A stretch of 45,939 bases of DNA, from positions 1 to 45,939 of the IMG/VR virus record IMGVR_UViG_3300020417_000958. One strand, given 5' to 3'. The translations under genes and the position numbers were made by a program. Source of the DNA: a virus. Each line of letters starts with the position of its first letter. The stretch's first letter is position 1. Below, in pieces: positions 19,383 through 26,692 of this stretch. The notes below the pieces were generated by a model, which was not told where the DNA came from, did no database searches, and was given only the letters and a program-made list of their open reading frames with translations.

Positions 19383-19781
19383 TTAAAACTGAGAAGCTGT
19401 TTTTGCTTCTTCTATTGCTTCATTCAACTCTATTAGAGTTACAGGACATTCTAAATCTAGTCCCGCTTTCCAAACAACTTCTTTAAATCCATCTTTAAAA
19501 AGAATAATTGTTGGAGCCATACGCACCTTGTATTTCTTTTTGGCTTCTGGTGCTTTGCTAATATCTACTCTGACATAAGGTATATCTACAGAATTCCAAT
19601 CAGAGAAAGCATTTGCATCATTAAACTTTGCCCAAAATTCTACTACAATAAGTGGCTCATTATCTGCATATGCACTTTTACCACTTATTATTTCACTTAT
19701 GTTTGAGTCATCTGCCCAGTCTTGAGACAATGCCATTGTAGGCAGTAGTATCATTACTAGTAATATAAAATTTTTTAACAT
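19383..19781 (-). CDS. Exported thioredoxin-fold protein lacking the CxxC
   Basis: A 132-residue protein with a signal peptide (cleavage likely after ALS at residue 19) and a thioredoxin-like core. The strand IVVEFWA (45-51), the loop where WCGPC should lie, and M-A-P90-T with the conserved cis-proline all match the fold. The two redox cysteines are replaced by Asn54 and Asn57, so disulphide exchange is not expected. Such proteins usually bind peptides or act as structural adaptors. It begins 2 nt from the TM/coiled-coil gene at 19784 and precedes two lipoproteins in the same direction. A periplasmic binding or chaperone role in the envelope cassette is inferred. Confidence 0.65.
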   Translation of the reverse strand: MLKNFILLVMILLPTMALSQDWADDSNISEIISGKSAYADNEPLIVVEFWAKFNDANAFSDWNSVDIPYVRVDISKAPEAKKKYKVRMAPTIILFKDGFKEVVWKAGLDLECPVTLIELNEAIEEAKTASQF

Positions 19782-19783
19782 GA

Positions 19784-20068
19784 TTATCTTTTTTGCTGCA
19801 ACTCATATAAACGCTCATCCATCTTCTCTAACGTTTCTTTTATTTCTTCCACATCATCCTGAGTATCAATTATTGTTTGTCTTATAAGTTCATCTTTCAG
19901 ATCATACTCAACTCTATCTATCACAGGAGCTGGTAGTTCTTTTGCTAAAGCTATATCAGCCTGTAAAGCAAACCACATACCAACCATTGCAGCTATACCT
20001 ACGGCTATTGTGCCTAGTGTTTTTAAGTCTAATGTTACTTTAGTATCTTCACCTATCTGTTTTGCCAT
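19784..20068 (-). CDS. Inner-membrane coiled-coil protein, paralog of the 18052-18387 product
   Basis: A 94-residue protein with a single hydrophobic segment (about 17-36) followed by an acidic coiled-coil region (residues 50-92). Its first 45 residues share the pattern K-V-x-L-D-x-K-x-L, a Gly-rich TM and W-F-x-L-x-A-x-I with the product of 18052-18387, so the two arose by duplication within this cassette. The N-terminus is likely cytoplasmic and the coiled coil periplasmic. It starts 11 nt after the outer-membrane barrel gene. A spanin-like or scaffold role is possible. Confidence 0.6.
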   Translation of the reverse strand: MAKQIGEDTKVTLDLKTLGTIAVGIAAMVGMWFALQADIALAKELPAPVIDRVEYDLKDELIRQTIIDTQDDVEEIKETLEKMDERLYELQQKR

Positions 20069-20079
20069 GTTTTCTATGT

Positions 20080-21312
20080 TTATTTAAATGAAAAATTAAG
20101 TCCTACACTGCCTTGGAATAACTCACTATCCCATAGCTTTGCATATTCTCCTTCAAAAAATACTCCTAGTTGTTTACTAAGTTTCCAACCAAAGTTCACA
20201 CCAGCAGAGTAATCATCCCATTGTTCATGTTCTGAATCTTCTACCAATCCACCTTTACCCCAGTTGTTTCTATTTAAATAACTGTAATCTTCATCACCTG
20301 AAACATATTTGTGATAAGGTAGTATGTAGTTACCATATGCATGTAACCAAAAATTATTTTGATAATGATAGAAATCAAATCCTACAATAGGTGCTACCTC
20401 ACCAAATGCATCTATTAGATCCCATTGTTCATTATTATATCTGTTTATTAAATCTCTAAATACTGTATTACGGAAGTCTATATCAGAGTAAGCTACAATT
20501 CTATCTTCTGGATCTTTCCATATCCAGTCATATCTTTCTTCACCTGTGTTTACATCTACATATTGAGTATAGTGATCTGTATATCCATACTCATATCCTA
20601 AGCTATACCAAGGGTTTGCAGGATATTCTACAACTTCTCCTGTTTGTGGATTAGTCCATGTCTCTGTTTCATTTAACCATATTTCAATTGGGTTATATCC
20701 ATAAGCACGCTCATGAGTACGGTAGATAGCACCGGCTGATATACTAAACTTTTTACCAATAGGAAGTCTAGCTCTAACTTCTGCAGATTTGTAGTCAAGA
20801 TTTATTTTTCCAACTTGTCTTGACTCAGCTTTTATAATGTGATACTTACCTGTCCACTTAACAAAGAACCTGTGGTTGTCAAATACTTCTCCTCTACTTC
20901 TTTCTTTACCTACATCAAACTGGTATTCTAATCCTGATAATGCTGAGCTAGGTGCAGTAAATGCCAGTTGTTGTTCTGTACCATCATACCATTCTCTTGG
21001 CTTTCTTTCATATTGGAAACGTGCAAGTTTTCTAATACCAAAACTATATCTGTAATCAAACTCATAGTATTCAGTTACATCTATAACACGCGGTATAGAA
21101 TAGAGATCACCGTCTGCAGGTCTCTCTACAAAGTAGTCTTTTCTTTCTGATTCATACGGGCTACGGAGATCACCAGCAGCATAAACTGTCCCGTATTTTA
21201 TGAAGTCTTTATATAATGCTTTAAAAAATCTACCTTTTTCTTTTGAATCTTCCTGAGAGAAGACAGGTAGAGTAAATAGTAATGTTAATATAAGTAGTAT
21301 TGTCTTTTTCAT
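20080..21312 (-). CDS. Predicted outer-membrane beta-barrel protein
   Basis: A 410-residue protein with a clear signal peptide (MKKTILLILTLLFTLPVFSQ; cleavage after about residue 19). It has many alternating aromatic/polar strands of the kind seen in outer-membrane barrels, such as YSFGIRKLARFQYE and LGYEYGYTDHYTQYV. The C-terminus ends in F-S-F-K after G-S-V-G-L-N, close to the aromatic beta-signal read by the barrel assembly machine. No enzymatic motif is visible. A phage-encoded outer-membrane protein could block secondary infection by masking receptors, alter permeability, or aid release. It is the largest member of the envelope cassette and follows the DUF2279-like gene by 5 nt. Confidence 0.7.
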   Translation of the reverse strand: MKKTILLILTLLFTLPVFSQEDSKEKGRFFKALYKDFIKYGTVYAAGDLRSPYESERKDYFVERPADGDLYSIPRVIDVTEYYEFDYRYSFGIRKLARFQYERKPREWYDGTEQQLAFTAPSSALSGLEYQFDVGKERSRGEVFDNHRFFVKWTGKYHIIKAESRQVGKINLDYKSAEVRARLPIGKKFSISAGAIYRTHERAYGYNPIEIWLNETETWTNPQTGEVVEYPANPWYSLGYEYGYTDHYTQYVDVNTGEERYDWIWKDPEDRIVAYSDIDFRNTVFRDLINRYNNEQWDLIDAFGEVAPIVGFDFYHYQNNFWLHAYGNYILPYHKYVSGDEDYSYLNRNNWGKGGLVEDSEHEQWDDYSAGVNFGWKLSKQLGVFFEGEYAKLWDSELFQGSVGLNFSFK

Positions 21313-21317
21313 ATTAA

Positions 21318-21647
21318 TTATTTTTTTCTGTTTCTTTTCTTGTCAAACAAATTAATAGTGAGAGAGATTGAAACACTACCTAAAGCAGTTGCAAGTAAAT
21401 CTTTACCATCAAATCTATTTCCTGGTTGTGAAGCATCTAATGTTTCTTTTGCAACACCTGCAAGTAAGCCTGCACCAATACCACATAACAAGGCTTTATT
21501 AGGATCCTTAAGTTTTTTCTTAGCAAATACATATGTAAGTCCACTTATAGTAGAACCAGCAATAAAATGTTTTTGCTTATCTTTTTGGATTTGACCTTGG
21601 AGAATATGAGATACCATCATAAATAATAAAAATATACAAGTTTTCAA
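21318..21647 (-). CDS. Small exported DUF2279/YfiM-like protein
   Basis: A 109-residue protein with a signal-like N-terminus, then D-K-Q-K-H-F-I-A-G (residues 23-31), a Gly-rich hydrophobic middle, K-E-x-x-D-A, and F-D-G-K-D-L-L-A-T-A-L-G. This layout matches the DUF2279/YfiM-type periplasmic proteins common in Bacteroidota. The chosen start is TTG at 21647: it gives an N-terminal Lys and a proper signal peptide, whereas the first ATG would remove the charged part. It is the first gene of the envelope cassette and has the TTTTTGTATATTA element about 59 nt upstream. The function of the family is not established. Confidence 0.6.
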   Translation of the reverse strand: MKTCIFLLFMMVSHILQGQIQKDKQKHFIAGSTISGLTYVFAKKKLKDPNKALLCGIGAGLLAGVAKETLDASQPGNRFDGKDLLATALGSVSISLTINLFDKKRNRKK

Positions 21648-21705
21648 TCTTTTGAGCTAAAATAGGTTTAACTATAGATTGGTTTATTTATGTTGGTTTA
21701 TAATA

Positions 21706-21718
21706 TAATATACAAAAA
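21706..21718 (-). promoter_or_regulatory. Candidate phage promoter element (TTTTTGTATATTA)
   Basis: On the minus strand this 13-mer is identical to sequences at 24666-24678 and 24733-24745 on the plus strand. It is the only conserved feature in the 91-nt gap between nrdA and the envelope cassette, and it points towards the cassette about 59 nt before its first gene. The repetition at separate transcription-start regions is seen; the promoter function is inferred. Confidence 0.45.
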
Positions 21719-21738
21719 GACGTTTAAATTAGCAAAAT

Positions 21739-23364
21739 TTATCCCTCACAACTTGCACATTCTAGTATATTTCTGGAGAATGCTTGAGCAGAGCTCTGAC
21801 TAAACTGATAATACAAAGTCTTAACCCCTAGTTCCCAAGCACTTAGATATAATTGATTTATATCTTTTGCAGGAACGCTTGGATGTATCATTAAATTAAG
21901 TGACTGAGATTGATCTATATACTTTTGTCTTTGAGATGCTTGTATAATTATTTCTTTTGGTGAGATTTCTATGAATGATTTAAACACAGCTTTACTTGGA
22001 AAATCTAGATGCTGAACTGACCCATCTTTCTTTAGTATACTTTCCCAAGTATCATCATTATCTAAATCATATTTTTTTAACTCTTCTTTTAAGAAAGGAT
22101 TTTTATAAATGGTTTTAGTTTTAGCTAAATCTTTAATAAAGTAATTAGATTTTATTGGCTCAATACCCATAGATACTGCACCATGTATAAAACTACTTGA
22201 TTTTGTGGGAGCTATAGCCATCAATGTAGTGTTTGCATATCCTTCTCTAATACACTCATAACCTTTTTCATTAGCTAAATACTTAGATGCATTTTGTGCT
22301 GTTTCATTTAAATATTTAAATATCTGAGAGTTTAAACTTTTAGCTTCCATTGACTCAAACTCAACAAGTTTAGATTGTAATAAACTATGGTATCCTAACA
22401 CACCTAAACCTATAGCTCTGTGTTTCTTAGCAAATGTATAAGCTCTTTTAAGGCCAGCTTTTACTTCAGCTTTTTTAATAAACTCATCCATAACAGCATT
22501 TAAAAAGAATACATATGTTTCTACAGCATCTGTTTTAATAATATCATCCCAGTGTAATAAATTTATAGATCCTAAACAGCACACAAATGAATTGTAACTA
22601 TCTGTTGGAAGTTGTATTTCTGAACATAAATTAGATGCAGTTATATCTAAACCTAGATCTTTATAAGGAGAATTGTTATTGCTGTTATCTTTAAACATTA
22701 TATAAGGAAAACCAAACTCATTTCTTCTTTGTATTACTTTGGCCCACAGCTGACGTTTTTCATTATCACCTTCTTTCATTTCATTTAACCATTGGTCAGT
22801 TACTGTAATACCATATTGTAAGTTTTGTATTGGATTTCCCTCAGTTCCAATATCTAAAAAGTCTGCGGCATCAGGATGTTCAAGTGGTAAATATACAGCA
22901 CAAGCACCTCTTCTTGCCTCAGATTGTTTACATACATCTACAACAGTATCATAAATTTTAGCATAATGAACAGGACCATCAGCCAGACCTCCGGTTGATA
23001 TAGTAGATCCTCTTGGTCTAATGTTGCCTAAGTAAGCGCTTGTACCACCACCATATTTAGACATCATGCCTATTTCTCTGCCTGCGTTTAGTATACTATC
23101 TAAGTTATCATCTATGTTAGATCCATAACAACTTATAGGTAATCCTTTTTGTTTACCAAAGTTTATCCACACTGGTGTAGAAAGACTATAATAACCTAAT
23201 GACATATAATGCTCAAACTTTTGTGCAAAGCCTGGCATTTGTAAATACTTTTCTGCTGTATTTGCTATATCTTTAATCCTTTGTTCTGGTTCTTCTGATA
23301 TATATCCTCTTGATAAAAACTTGCGGCTATCTTCATTAAGCCAATAATACTTACTAAACTCCAT
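21739..23364 (-). CDS. nrdA: Class I ribonucleoside-diphosphate reductase, large subunit
   Basis: Reduces ribonucleotides to deoxyribonucleotides with the radical supplied by NrdB. The expected catalytic residues are visible: P-I-S-C79-Y-G (first redox Cys), N245-L-C247-S-E249 (thiyl radical Cys and Glu), C262/C263 in the partner redox position, a PTKSSS phosphate loop, the tyrosine pair Y518-Y519 that relays the radical, and the C-terminal E-C536-A-S-C539 reductant shuttle. At 541 residues it is much shorter than cellular NrdA (about 760). It begins directly at the catalytic region and has no N-terminal ATP-cone, so dATP feedback control is probably absent. It is coupled to nrdB by a one-base TAATG overlap. 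Confidence 0.95.
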   Translation of the reverse strand: MEFSKYYWLNEDSRKFLSRGYISEEPEQRIKDIANTAEKYLQMPGFAQKFEHYMSLGYYSLSTPVWINFGKQKGLPISCYGSNIDDNLDSILNAGREIGMMSKYGGGTSAYLGNIRPRGSTISTGGLADGPVHYAKIYDTVVDVCKQSEARRGACAVYLPLEHPDAADFLDIGTEGNPIQNLQYGITVTDQWLNEMKEGDNEKRQLWAKVIQRRNEFGFPYIMFKDNSNNNSPYKDLGLDITASNLCSEIQLPTDSYNSFVCCLGSINLLHWDDIIKTDAVETYVFFLNAVMDEFIKKAEVKAGLKRAYTFAKKHRAIGLGVLGYHSLLQSKLVEFESMEAKSLNSQIFKYLNETAQNASKYLANEKGYECIREGYANTTLMAIAPTKSSSFIHGAVSMGIEPIKSNYFIKDLAKTKTIYKNPFLKEELKKYDLDNDDTWESILKKDGSVQHLDFPSKAVFKSFIEISPKEIIIQASQRQKYIDQSQSLNLMIHPSVPAKDINQLYLSAWELGVKTLYYQFSQSSAQAFSRNILECASCEG

Positions 23365-24344
23365 TAAAATAAATCATTTACTGTTATACTTTTACTCTTT
23401 TTATTATAATCAATTTGTTTCTTATAAAAGAAGTCTCCCTCTTTTGTAGATTTCATTTCTACCTCAAACCACTTGGTTTCTTTTAACATATCTTTATCTA
23501 CGTCAAACATAGGTGACATTTTAATTTTCTTAAGTGAATTATTAAATCTGTTTTTGATAAAGTTTTTTATAACATCTTTTGGTAAAAAAGTTAATTCACC
23601 TGATTCAAAAATCCAGTCAAGTATATCACACTCAGCAATATAAGCTTTATTGCATGCAGAGTAAATTAAATTATCAAAGTCTTCATCAAACCATTCTGGG
23701 TTTTCTTTTTTTATAATATTAATAATTTCAGCACCAAAGTTACCATGTATATCTTCTTCTTTACTTGTAGCTTCAACCACATTAGAAATACCTTTTAGTA
23801 TACTTCTCTCTTTATTAAAAGACATCATTATCAAGAACTGGCTAAATAAGCTTACGTGTTCTATAAATAAAGAAAACAATAGTACAGACTTAGTATACAT
23901 TTTATCATCTCTACTTCTTGAACCATCTAAATATTTCTTTAAGTATTTTATTCTTCCTTTGATAGCAGGTATCTCTACTACATTTTTAAATTCATTTTCT
24001 AAACCTAGTATTCTTAATAGTCTTGCATATGCATCTTTATGTCTAACCTCAGACTCTGCAAATGTAAAACCTACATCTCCTATCTCTGTAATAGGCATAC
24101 GCTTATACAGGTCACCCCAAAAAGTTTTTACATTAACTTCTATTTGTGCAATTGCAAGCATAGTTTTTTTAATTACATCACGTTCTTGATCTGTAATATT
24201 TACTTTAAAGTCTTGTATGTCTTCAGTAAAGTTAAATTCTGTGTCTATCCAATATGAATGACGGATAGCATCTTTATAAGCAAGTAATTGAGGATACTCA
24301 TAAGGGAGTATATTTGTTCTAGGTTGAAAAATGTTTTTATTCAT
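23364..24344 (-). CDS. nrdB: Class I ribonucleotide reductase, small (radical-generating) subunit
   Basis: A ferritin-like di-metal protein that makes the tyrosyl radical used by NrdA. Metal ligands and the radical Tyr follow the class Ia pattern: E69, E99-x-x-H102-x-x-x-Y106 (the same spacing as E115/H118/Y122 in E. coli), E162 in F-I-E-H, and E197-x-x-H200. The C-terminal tail, ending in a hydrophobic D-L-F, should dock to the large subunit. Length (326 aa) is normal. It is the first gene of the reductase pair and lies downstream of a minus-strand terminator at 24371-24405, so it probably has its own start or depends on read-through. With nrdA it supplies dNTPs for phage replication. Confidence 0.95.
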   Translation of the reverse strand: MNKNIFQPRTNILPYEYPQLLAYKDAIRHSYWIDTEFNFTEDIQDFKVNITDQERDVIKKTMLAIAQIEVNVKTFWGDLYKRMPITEIGDVGFTFAESEVRHKDAYARLLRILGLENEFKNVVEIPAIKGRIKYLKKYLDGSRSRDDKMYTKSVLLFSLFIEHVSLFSQFLIMMSFNKERSILKGISNVVEATSKEEDIHGNFGAEIINIIKKENPEWFDEDFDNLIYSACNKAYIAECDILDWIFESGELTFLPKDVIKNFIKNRFNNSLKKIKMSPMFDVDKDMLKETKWFEVEMKSTKEGDFFYKKQIDYNKKSKSITVNDLF

Positions 24345-24370
24345 AGTAAAAGTTTTAAAAGGTTGAAGAC

Positions 24371-24405
24371 AAAAAGAAGCATGTGATTAGATACCACACG
24401 CTTCT
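24371..24405 (-). terminator. Rho-independent terminator after the 24460-24654 gene
   Basis: On the minus strand an 11-bp stem (AGAAGCGTGTG with CACATGCTTCT, one mismatch) with a 9-nt loop is followed by TTTTT. It lies between the small gene ending at 24460 and nrdB starting at 24344, separating the two. Confidence 0.7.
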
Positions 24406-24459
24406 GGAGTTATTCACTATAATAATTTATAAAAATAAATTATGGTCTACAAATAATTT

Positions 24460-24654
24460 TTAACTTTTCCAATCAACATATGTAATTTGCAACGTAGCAA
24501 ACAAGAAACCAAGCTCTAAACCATATAAAGGTCTGAACTCATTGTCTTCACATTTAATTGTACAGTTGATTGTTTTAATTCCTAATAATGATTCATTAGG
24601 TAATACATTGAAGGATACTCCGATCCCTGTTTCATTTTTAGATATTGTATTCAT
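24460..24654 (-). CDS. Small protein of unknown function (64 aa)
   Basis: No family recognised. The 64-residue protein is mixed alpha/beta in look, with two Cys (C31, C35 as C-T-I-K-C) and a hydrophobic C-terminal third (GLELGFLFATLQITYV). It stands alone between the divergent promoter region and a strong minus-strand terminator, so it is transcribed as a short separate message. A short, independently terminated early gene of this kind is often a host-takeover or regulatory factor in phages, but nothing in the sequence proves that. Confidence 0.5.
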   Translation of the reverse strand: MNTISKNETGIGVSFNVLPNESLLGIKTINCTIKCEDNEFRPLYGLELGFLFATLQITYVDWKS

Positions 24655-24664
24655 AAATTGTTGA

Positions 24665-24747
24665 TTTTTTGTATATTAATAATAGGACAGTGTCCGTAAA
24701 CAAATATAATGTTAATTGTATTAACGACATAATTTTTGTATATTAAT
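24665..24747 (+). promoter_or_regulatory. Divergent control region with a 15-bp direct repeat
   Basis: The 117-nt gap between divergent genes holds TTTTTGTATATTAAT twice in direct orientation, at 24666-24680 and 24733-24747. The second copy ends 24 nt before the ATG at 24772, a reasonable promoter position for the plus-strand small-gene operon. The first copy is about 91 nt from that ATG. The same 13-base core recurs before the envelope cassette. The two copies may be tandem promoters of a phage polymerase or binding sites of a regulator. Confidence 0.5.
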
Positions 24748-24771
24748 TATATAACCAATAACAAATTAATT

Positions 24772-25023
24772 ATGTTTAAGAAAATTTTAAGTGGCATTTG
24801 GAACTTCTCTTTAAAAAAAGGGTGGAACTGGCTATGGTCAAAAACAGATATTGACGAGAAAGCAGTAGAGACCGCTAAGGAGATACAAAGAAGATTTAAG
24901 TTAACTGCACAAGAACTTGCAGATGTAGCAGATGCTATTAAAGAAGTTGGCAACCAGGTAGGTGATCTTGATGACGCTGTATCAGGTGGCAAACGTAGAG
25001 GTAGACCAAAAAAGAATGGCTAG
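24772..25023 (+). CDS. Small protein with C-terminal AT-hook-like motif
   Basis: An 83-residue protein. The N-terminus (residues 1-26) is Trp/Lys-rich and amphipathic (several Trp within WNFSLKKGWNWLW), the middle is an acidic helix, and the C-terminus is K-R-R-G-R-P-K-K, which matches the core of an AT-hook that inserts into the minor groove of AT-rich DNA. ATG 24772 is chosen because the earlier in-frame ATG lies inside the promoter repeat and adds no sensible residues. It is the first gene of the plus-strand operon and its end overlaps the next gene by 8 nt. DNA or membrane binding is inferred. Confidence 0.6.
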   Translation: MFKKILSGIWNFSLKKGWNWLWSKTDIDEKAVETAKEIQRRFKLTAQELADVADAIKEVGNQVGDLDDAVSGGKRRGRPKKNG

Positions 25024-25150
25024 AATTATTTTAAGACCATACGTCAAACCCTCTAGAAAAAGAAGACCGGGTGTTCATTCTAAGACTAAACAGTCTAATC
25101 AGAAAGGAAGCAAACTATATTTTAAAAGGTATAGAGGTCAAGGTAGATAA
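25016..25150 (+). CDS. Very basic 44-residue protein
   Basis: Begins ATGGCTAG within the last codons of the preceding gene (8-nt overlap), which argues for translational coupling. The product is about one-third Lys/Arg, with R-R-P-G-V-H in the middle and a C-terminal K-R-Y-R-G-Q-G-R. I have the impression that marine phages carry similar tiny basic proteins, but cannot verify this here. It would bind nucleic acid or act as a small virion component. The longer in-frame start at 24962 is rejected because it would overlap deeply with the AT-hook gene. Confidence 0.55.
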   Translation: MARIILRPYVKPSRKRRPGVHSKTKQSNQKGSKLYFKRYRGQGR

Positions 25151-25175
25151 GTTTAACTATTTAATATTTAATATT

Positions 25176-25409
25176 ATGGGATTCAAAAACAGAGTGAAAA
25201 AGGCTAAGGCACTAATAGGACTTATGGGTATGGAAAAAGGTGGTGATGTGTTAGACTATTATGGTGGTGGCTCAACATCAAGTTCAATTATAGACCCAGA
25301 ACTTTCTATGAGATATGGTGGTTCTGTCAAGAAGAAAAAGAAAAAGAAAAAGATGAAGAAATACCAGATAGGAGGTAGCAGACAAGCTAGTACTTATTCT
25401 GGAAAATAA
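25176..25409 (+). CDS. Small Gly/Lys-rich protein with an eight-lysine tract
   Basis: A 77-residue protein from ATG 25176. A basic N-terminal helix (GFKNRVKKAKALIG) is followed by Gly-Gly pairs (YYGGGS, RYGGS), then eight consecutive Lys near residues 52-59, then Y-Q-I-G-G. It resembles the low-complexity Lys/Gly proteins found with virion genes in marine phages. It probably binds DNA or RNA or sits in the capsid. It follows the 44-residue basic protein by 25 nt and precedes a fibre-like gene by 6 nt. Confidence 0.5.
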   Translation: MGFKNRVKKAKALIGLMGMEKGGDVLDYYGGGSTSSSIIDPELSMRYGGSVKKKKKKKKMKKYQIGGSRQASTYSGK

Positions 25410-25415
25410 TATACT

Positions 25416-26021
25416 ATGAATATTTTAACTGATATACTTAGTTTAATCAAGCAGGACAAATTCGCTCCTTCAGCAGCAGATAATGATGTTATAGCAATTG
25501 GTGTTCATGAAGAACCAGACATGTTAGGTATAGCATCCCCAATCCCTTATAAATCTGTTAAAGTAATCAAACTCAAGGACTTACAAATACCTGCACAGAT
25601 TTGTACTTATGTAAACGTTCCTACAAATGTTGTTGGCAATACTGCAGGTGTCTATAAGGAAACCGTTACAACTACAAATCCGCAAACTTGCACAGTCAAG
25701 CTGCGTAAACTTAAGTCCCTATCAGTTAACACTACAATCACGGAGAATGGTGACTATATAGATATAACCACCACCGGAGAACCAAACGCTGCTGTAAACC
25801 TATCCACTAGTACTGGATTAGGTTTATTTGCTAGCAAGAATGGAGAGACATTGCAATTTAAATCTATCAAAGCTACAAGTACAGGAGGAGTATTTACTGC
25901 TAATACTGAGCTTATAGATTTTCAATATGCAACACAAGTAAGATTAACGTCACCAAACGGTAAAGTATGGAGACTTAAAGTTAGTAACACTGGTGCACTT
26001 AGCACAGAGGAAATAACATAA
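25416..26021 (+). CDS. Tail or head-fibre-like virion protein (201 aa)
   Basis: No enzymatic motif is visible. The N-terminal 60 residues share a pattern with the 333-residue protein at 28043-29044: M-N-I, D, S, D-x-F, later I-A-x-x-V/D, then S-P/N-P and V-K-V-x-x-L. This suggests a common virion-attachment segment. The rest is Thr/Asn/Gly-rich and beta-like, ending in R-L-T-S-P-N-G-K-V-W-R-L-K-V-S-N-T-G-A-L, a type of ending found on phage structural proteins. Likely a small fibre or decoration protein; the exact place in the virion cannot be told. Confidence 0.5.
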   Translation: MNILTDILSLIKQDKFAPSAADNDVIAIGVHEEPDMLGIASPIPYKSVKVIKLKDLQIPAQICTYVNVPTNVVGNTAGVYKETVTTTNPQTCTVKLRKLKSLSVNTTITENGDYIDITTTGEPNAAVNLSTSTGLGLFASKNGETLQFKSIKATSTGGVFTANTELIDFQYATQVRLTSPNGKVWRLKVSNTGALSTEEIT

Positions 26022-26032
26022 AATTTAAAATA

Positions 26033-26233
26033 ATGCCAGCAAAGAAAAAGAAAAAAAGTACAGTAAACGCATCTGGTAATTATACAAAGCCAACTATGCG
26101 TAAAAGATTGTTTAACCAAATCAAAGCCGGAAGCAAAGGTGGTAGACCAGGACAGTGGTCAGCACGAAAAGCACAACTTTTAGCTAAGAAGTATAAAGCT
26201 GCTGGTGGAGGTTACAGAGGAAAAAAGAAATAA
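26033..26233 (+). CDS. Small basic protein with GGRPGQWSARKAQLLA motif
   Basis: A 66-residue protein starting M-P-A-K-K-K-K-K. The central G-G-R-P-G-Q-W-S-A-R-K-A-Q-L-L-A followed by K-K-Y-K-A-A-G-G-G-Y is a motif I associate with conserved small proteins of phages and environmental sequences, though I cannot name the family with certainty. Its strong positive charge suggests nucleic-acid binding or virion packing. The TAA overlaps the ATG of the next gene (TAATG). Confidence 0.6.
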   Translation: MPAKKKKKSTVNASGNYTKPTMRKRLFNQIKAGSKGGRPGQWSARKAQLLAKKYKAAGGGYRGKKK

Positions 26234-26691
26234 TGTCTAAACCTAAGAAAAAATTTAAAGACACTAAAGTTGGACAGTTCTTGTCACAAAAAGTACCTAG
26301 TATATTAGGGGTTGTGGGAGATGTTTTGCCTGACGCAGGTGTATTTGGTGTAGTAAAAGGATTAATTTCAAATGATCCGGCTTTACCACCAGAAGATAAA
26401 GAAAAAGCAATGAAGCTTTTAGAACTTGATATGATAGAAATGCAAGAAGTAAGTAAACGTTGGGAATCAGATATGAAGTCTGACTCTTGGCTCAGTAAGA
26501 ATACTAGACCTATGAGTTTAATATTTCTGACATTATCTATGGTTTTATTAATTTTATTAGATAGTTTTGAATGGAGTTTTAATGTATCACCTGGTTGGGT
26601 AGATCTATTGCAGACTCTTTTAGTTACTGTCTATGTAGCATATTTTGGTTCTAGAGGAGCTGAAAAGTTTCAAACAATTAAAAATAAATAA
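26233..26691 (+). CDS. Three-TM holin-like protein
   Basis: A 152-residue protein whose last 60 residues hold two or three hydrophobic segments (about 98-112, 120-140). The helix before them contains the W-E-S-D-M-K-S-D-S-W-L-S-K-N-T-R-P-M-S pattern typical of three-TM holins such as the GTA-release type. Holins form pores in the inner membrane to time lysis. The N-terminal third is Lys-rich with a Gly/Val stretch. No endolysin is visible in the window, so the partner enzyme must lie elsewhere. Starts at a TAATG junction. Confidence 0.55.
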   Translation: MSKPKKKFKDTKVGQFLSQKVPSILGVVGDVLPDAGVFGVVKGLISNDPALPPEDKEKAMKLLELDMIEMQEVSKRWESDMKSDSWLSKNTRPMSLIFLTLSMVLLILLDSFEWSFNVSPGWVDLLQTLLVTVYVAYFGSRGAEKFQTIKNK

Positions 26692-26692
26692 T

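Noticed and set aside
24962-25015. A longer start for the small basic protein (62 aa)
   Set aside because: It would overlap the AT-hook gene by 62 nt and the added residues lack any basic or conserved pattern; ATG 25016 fits the usual overlap.
25325-25362. A-rich slippery sequence (AAGAAAAAG repeats) as a programmed frameshift site
   Set aside because: The -1 frame stops within about ten codons and gives no sensible product; the A-run simply encodes lysines.
26645-26692. TTG-started extension of the two-TM coiled-coil protein
   Set aside because: The added residues run within the holin-like gene and the ATG at 26693 is 1 nt after its stop, as is usual here.
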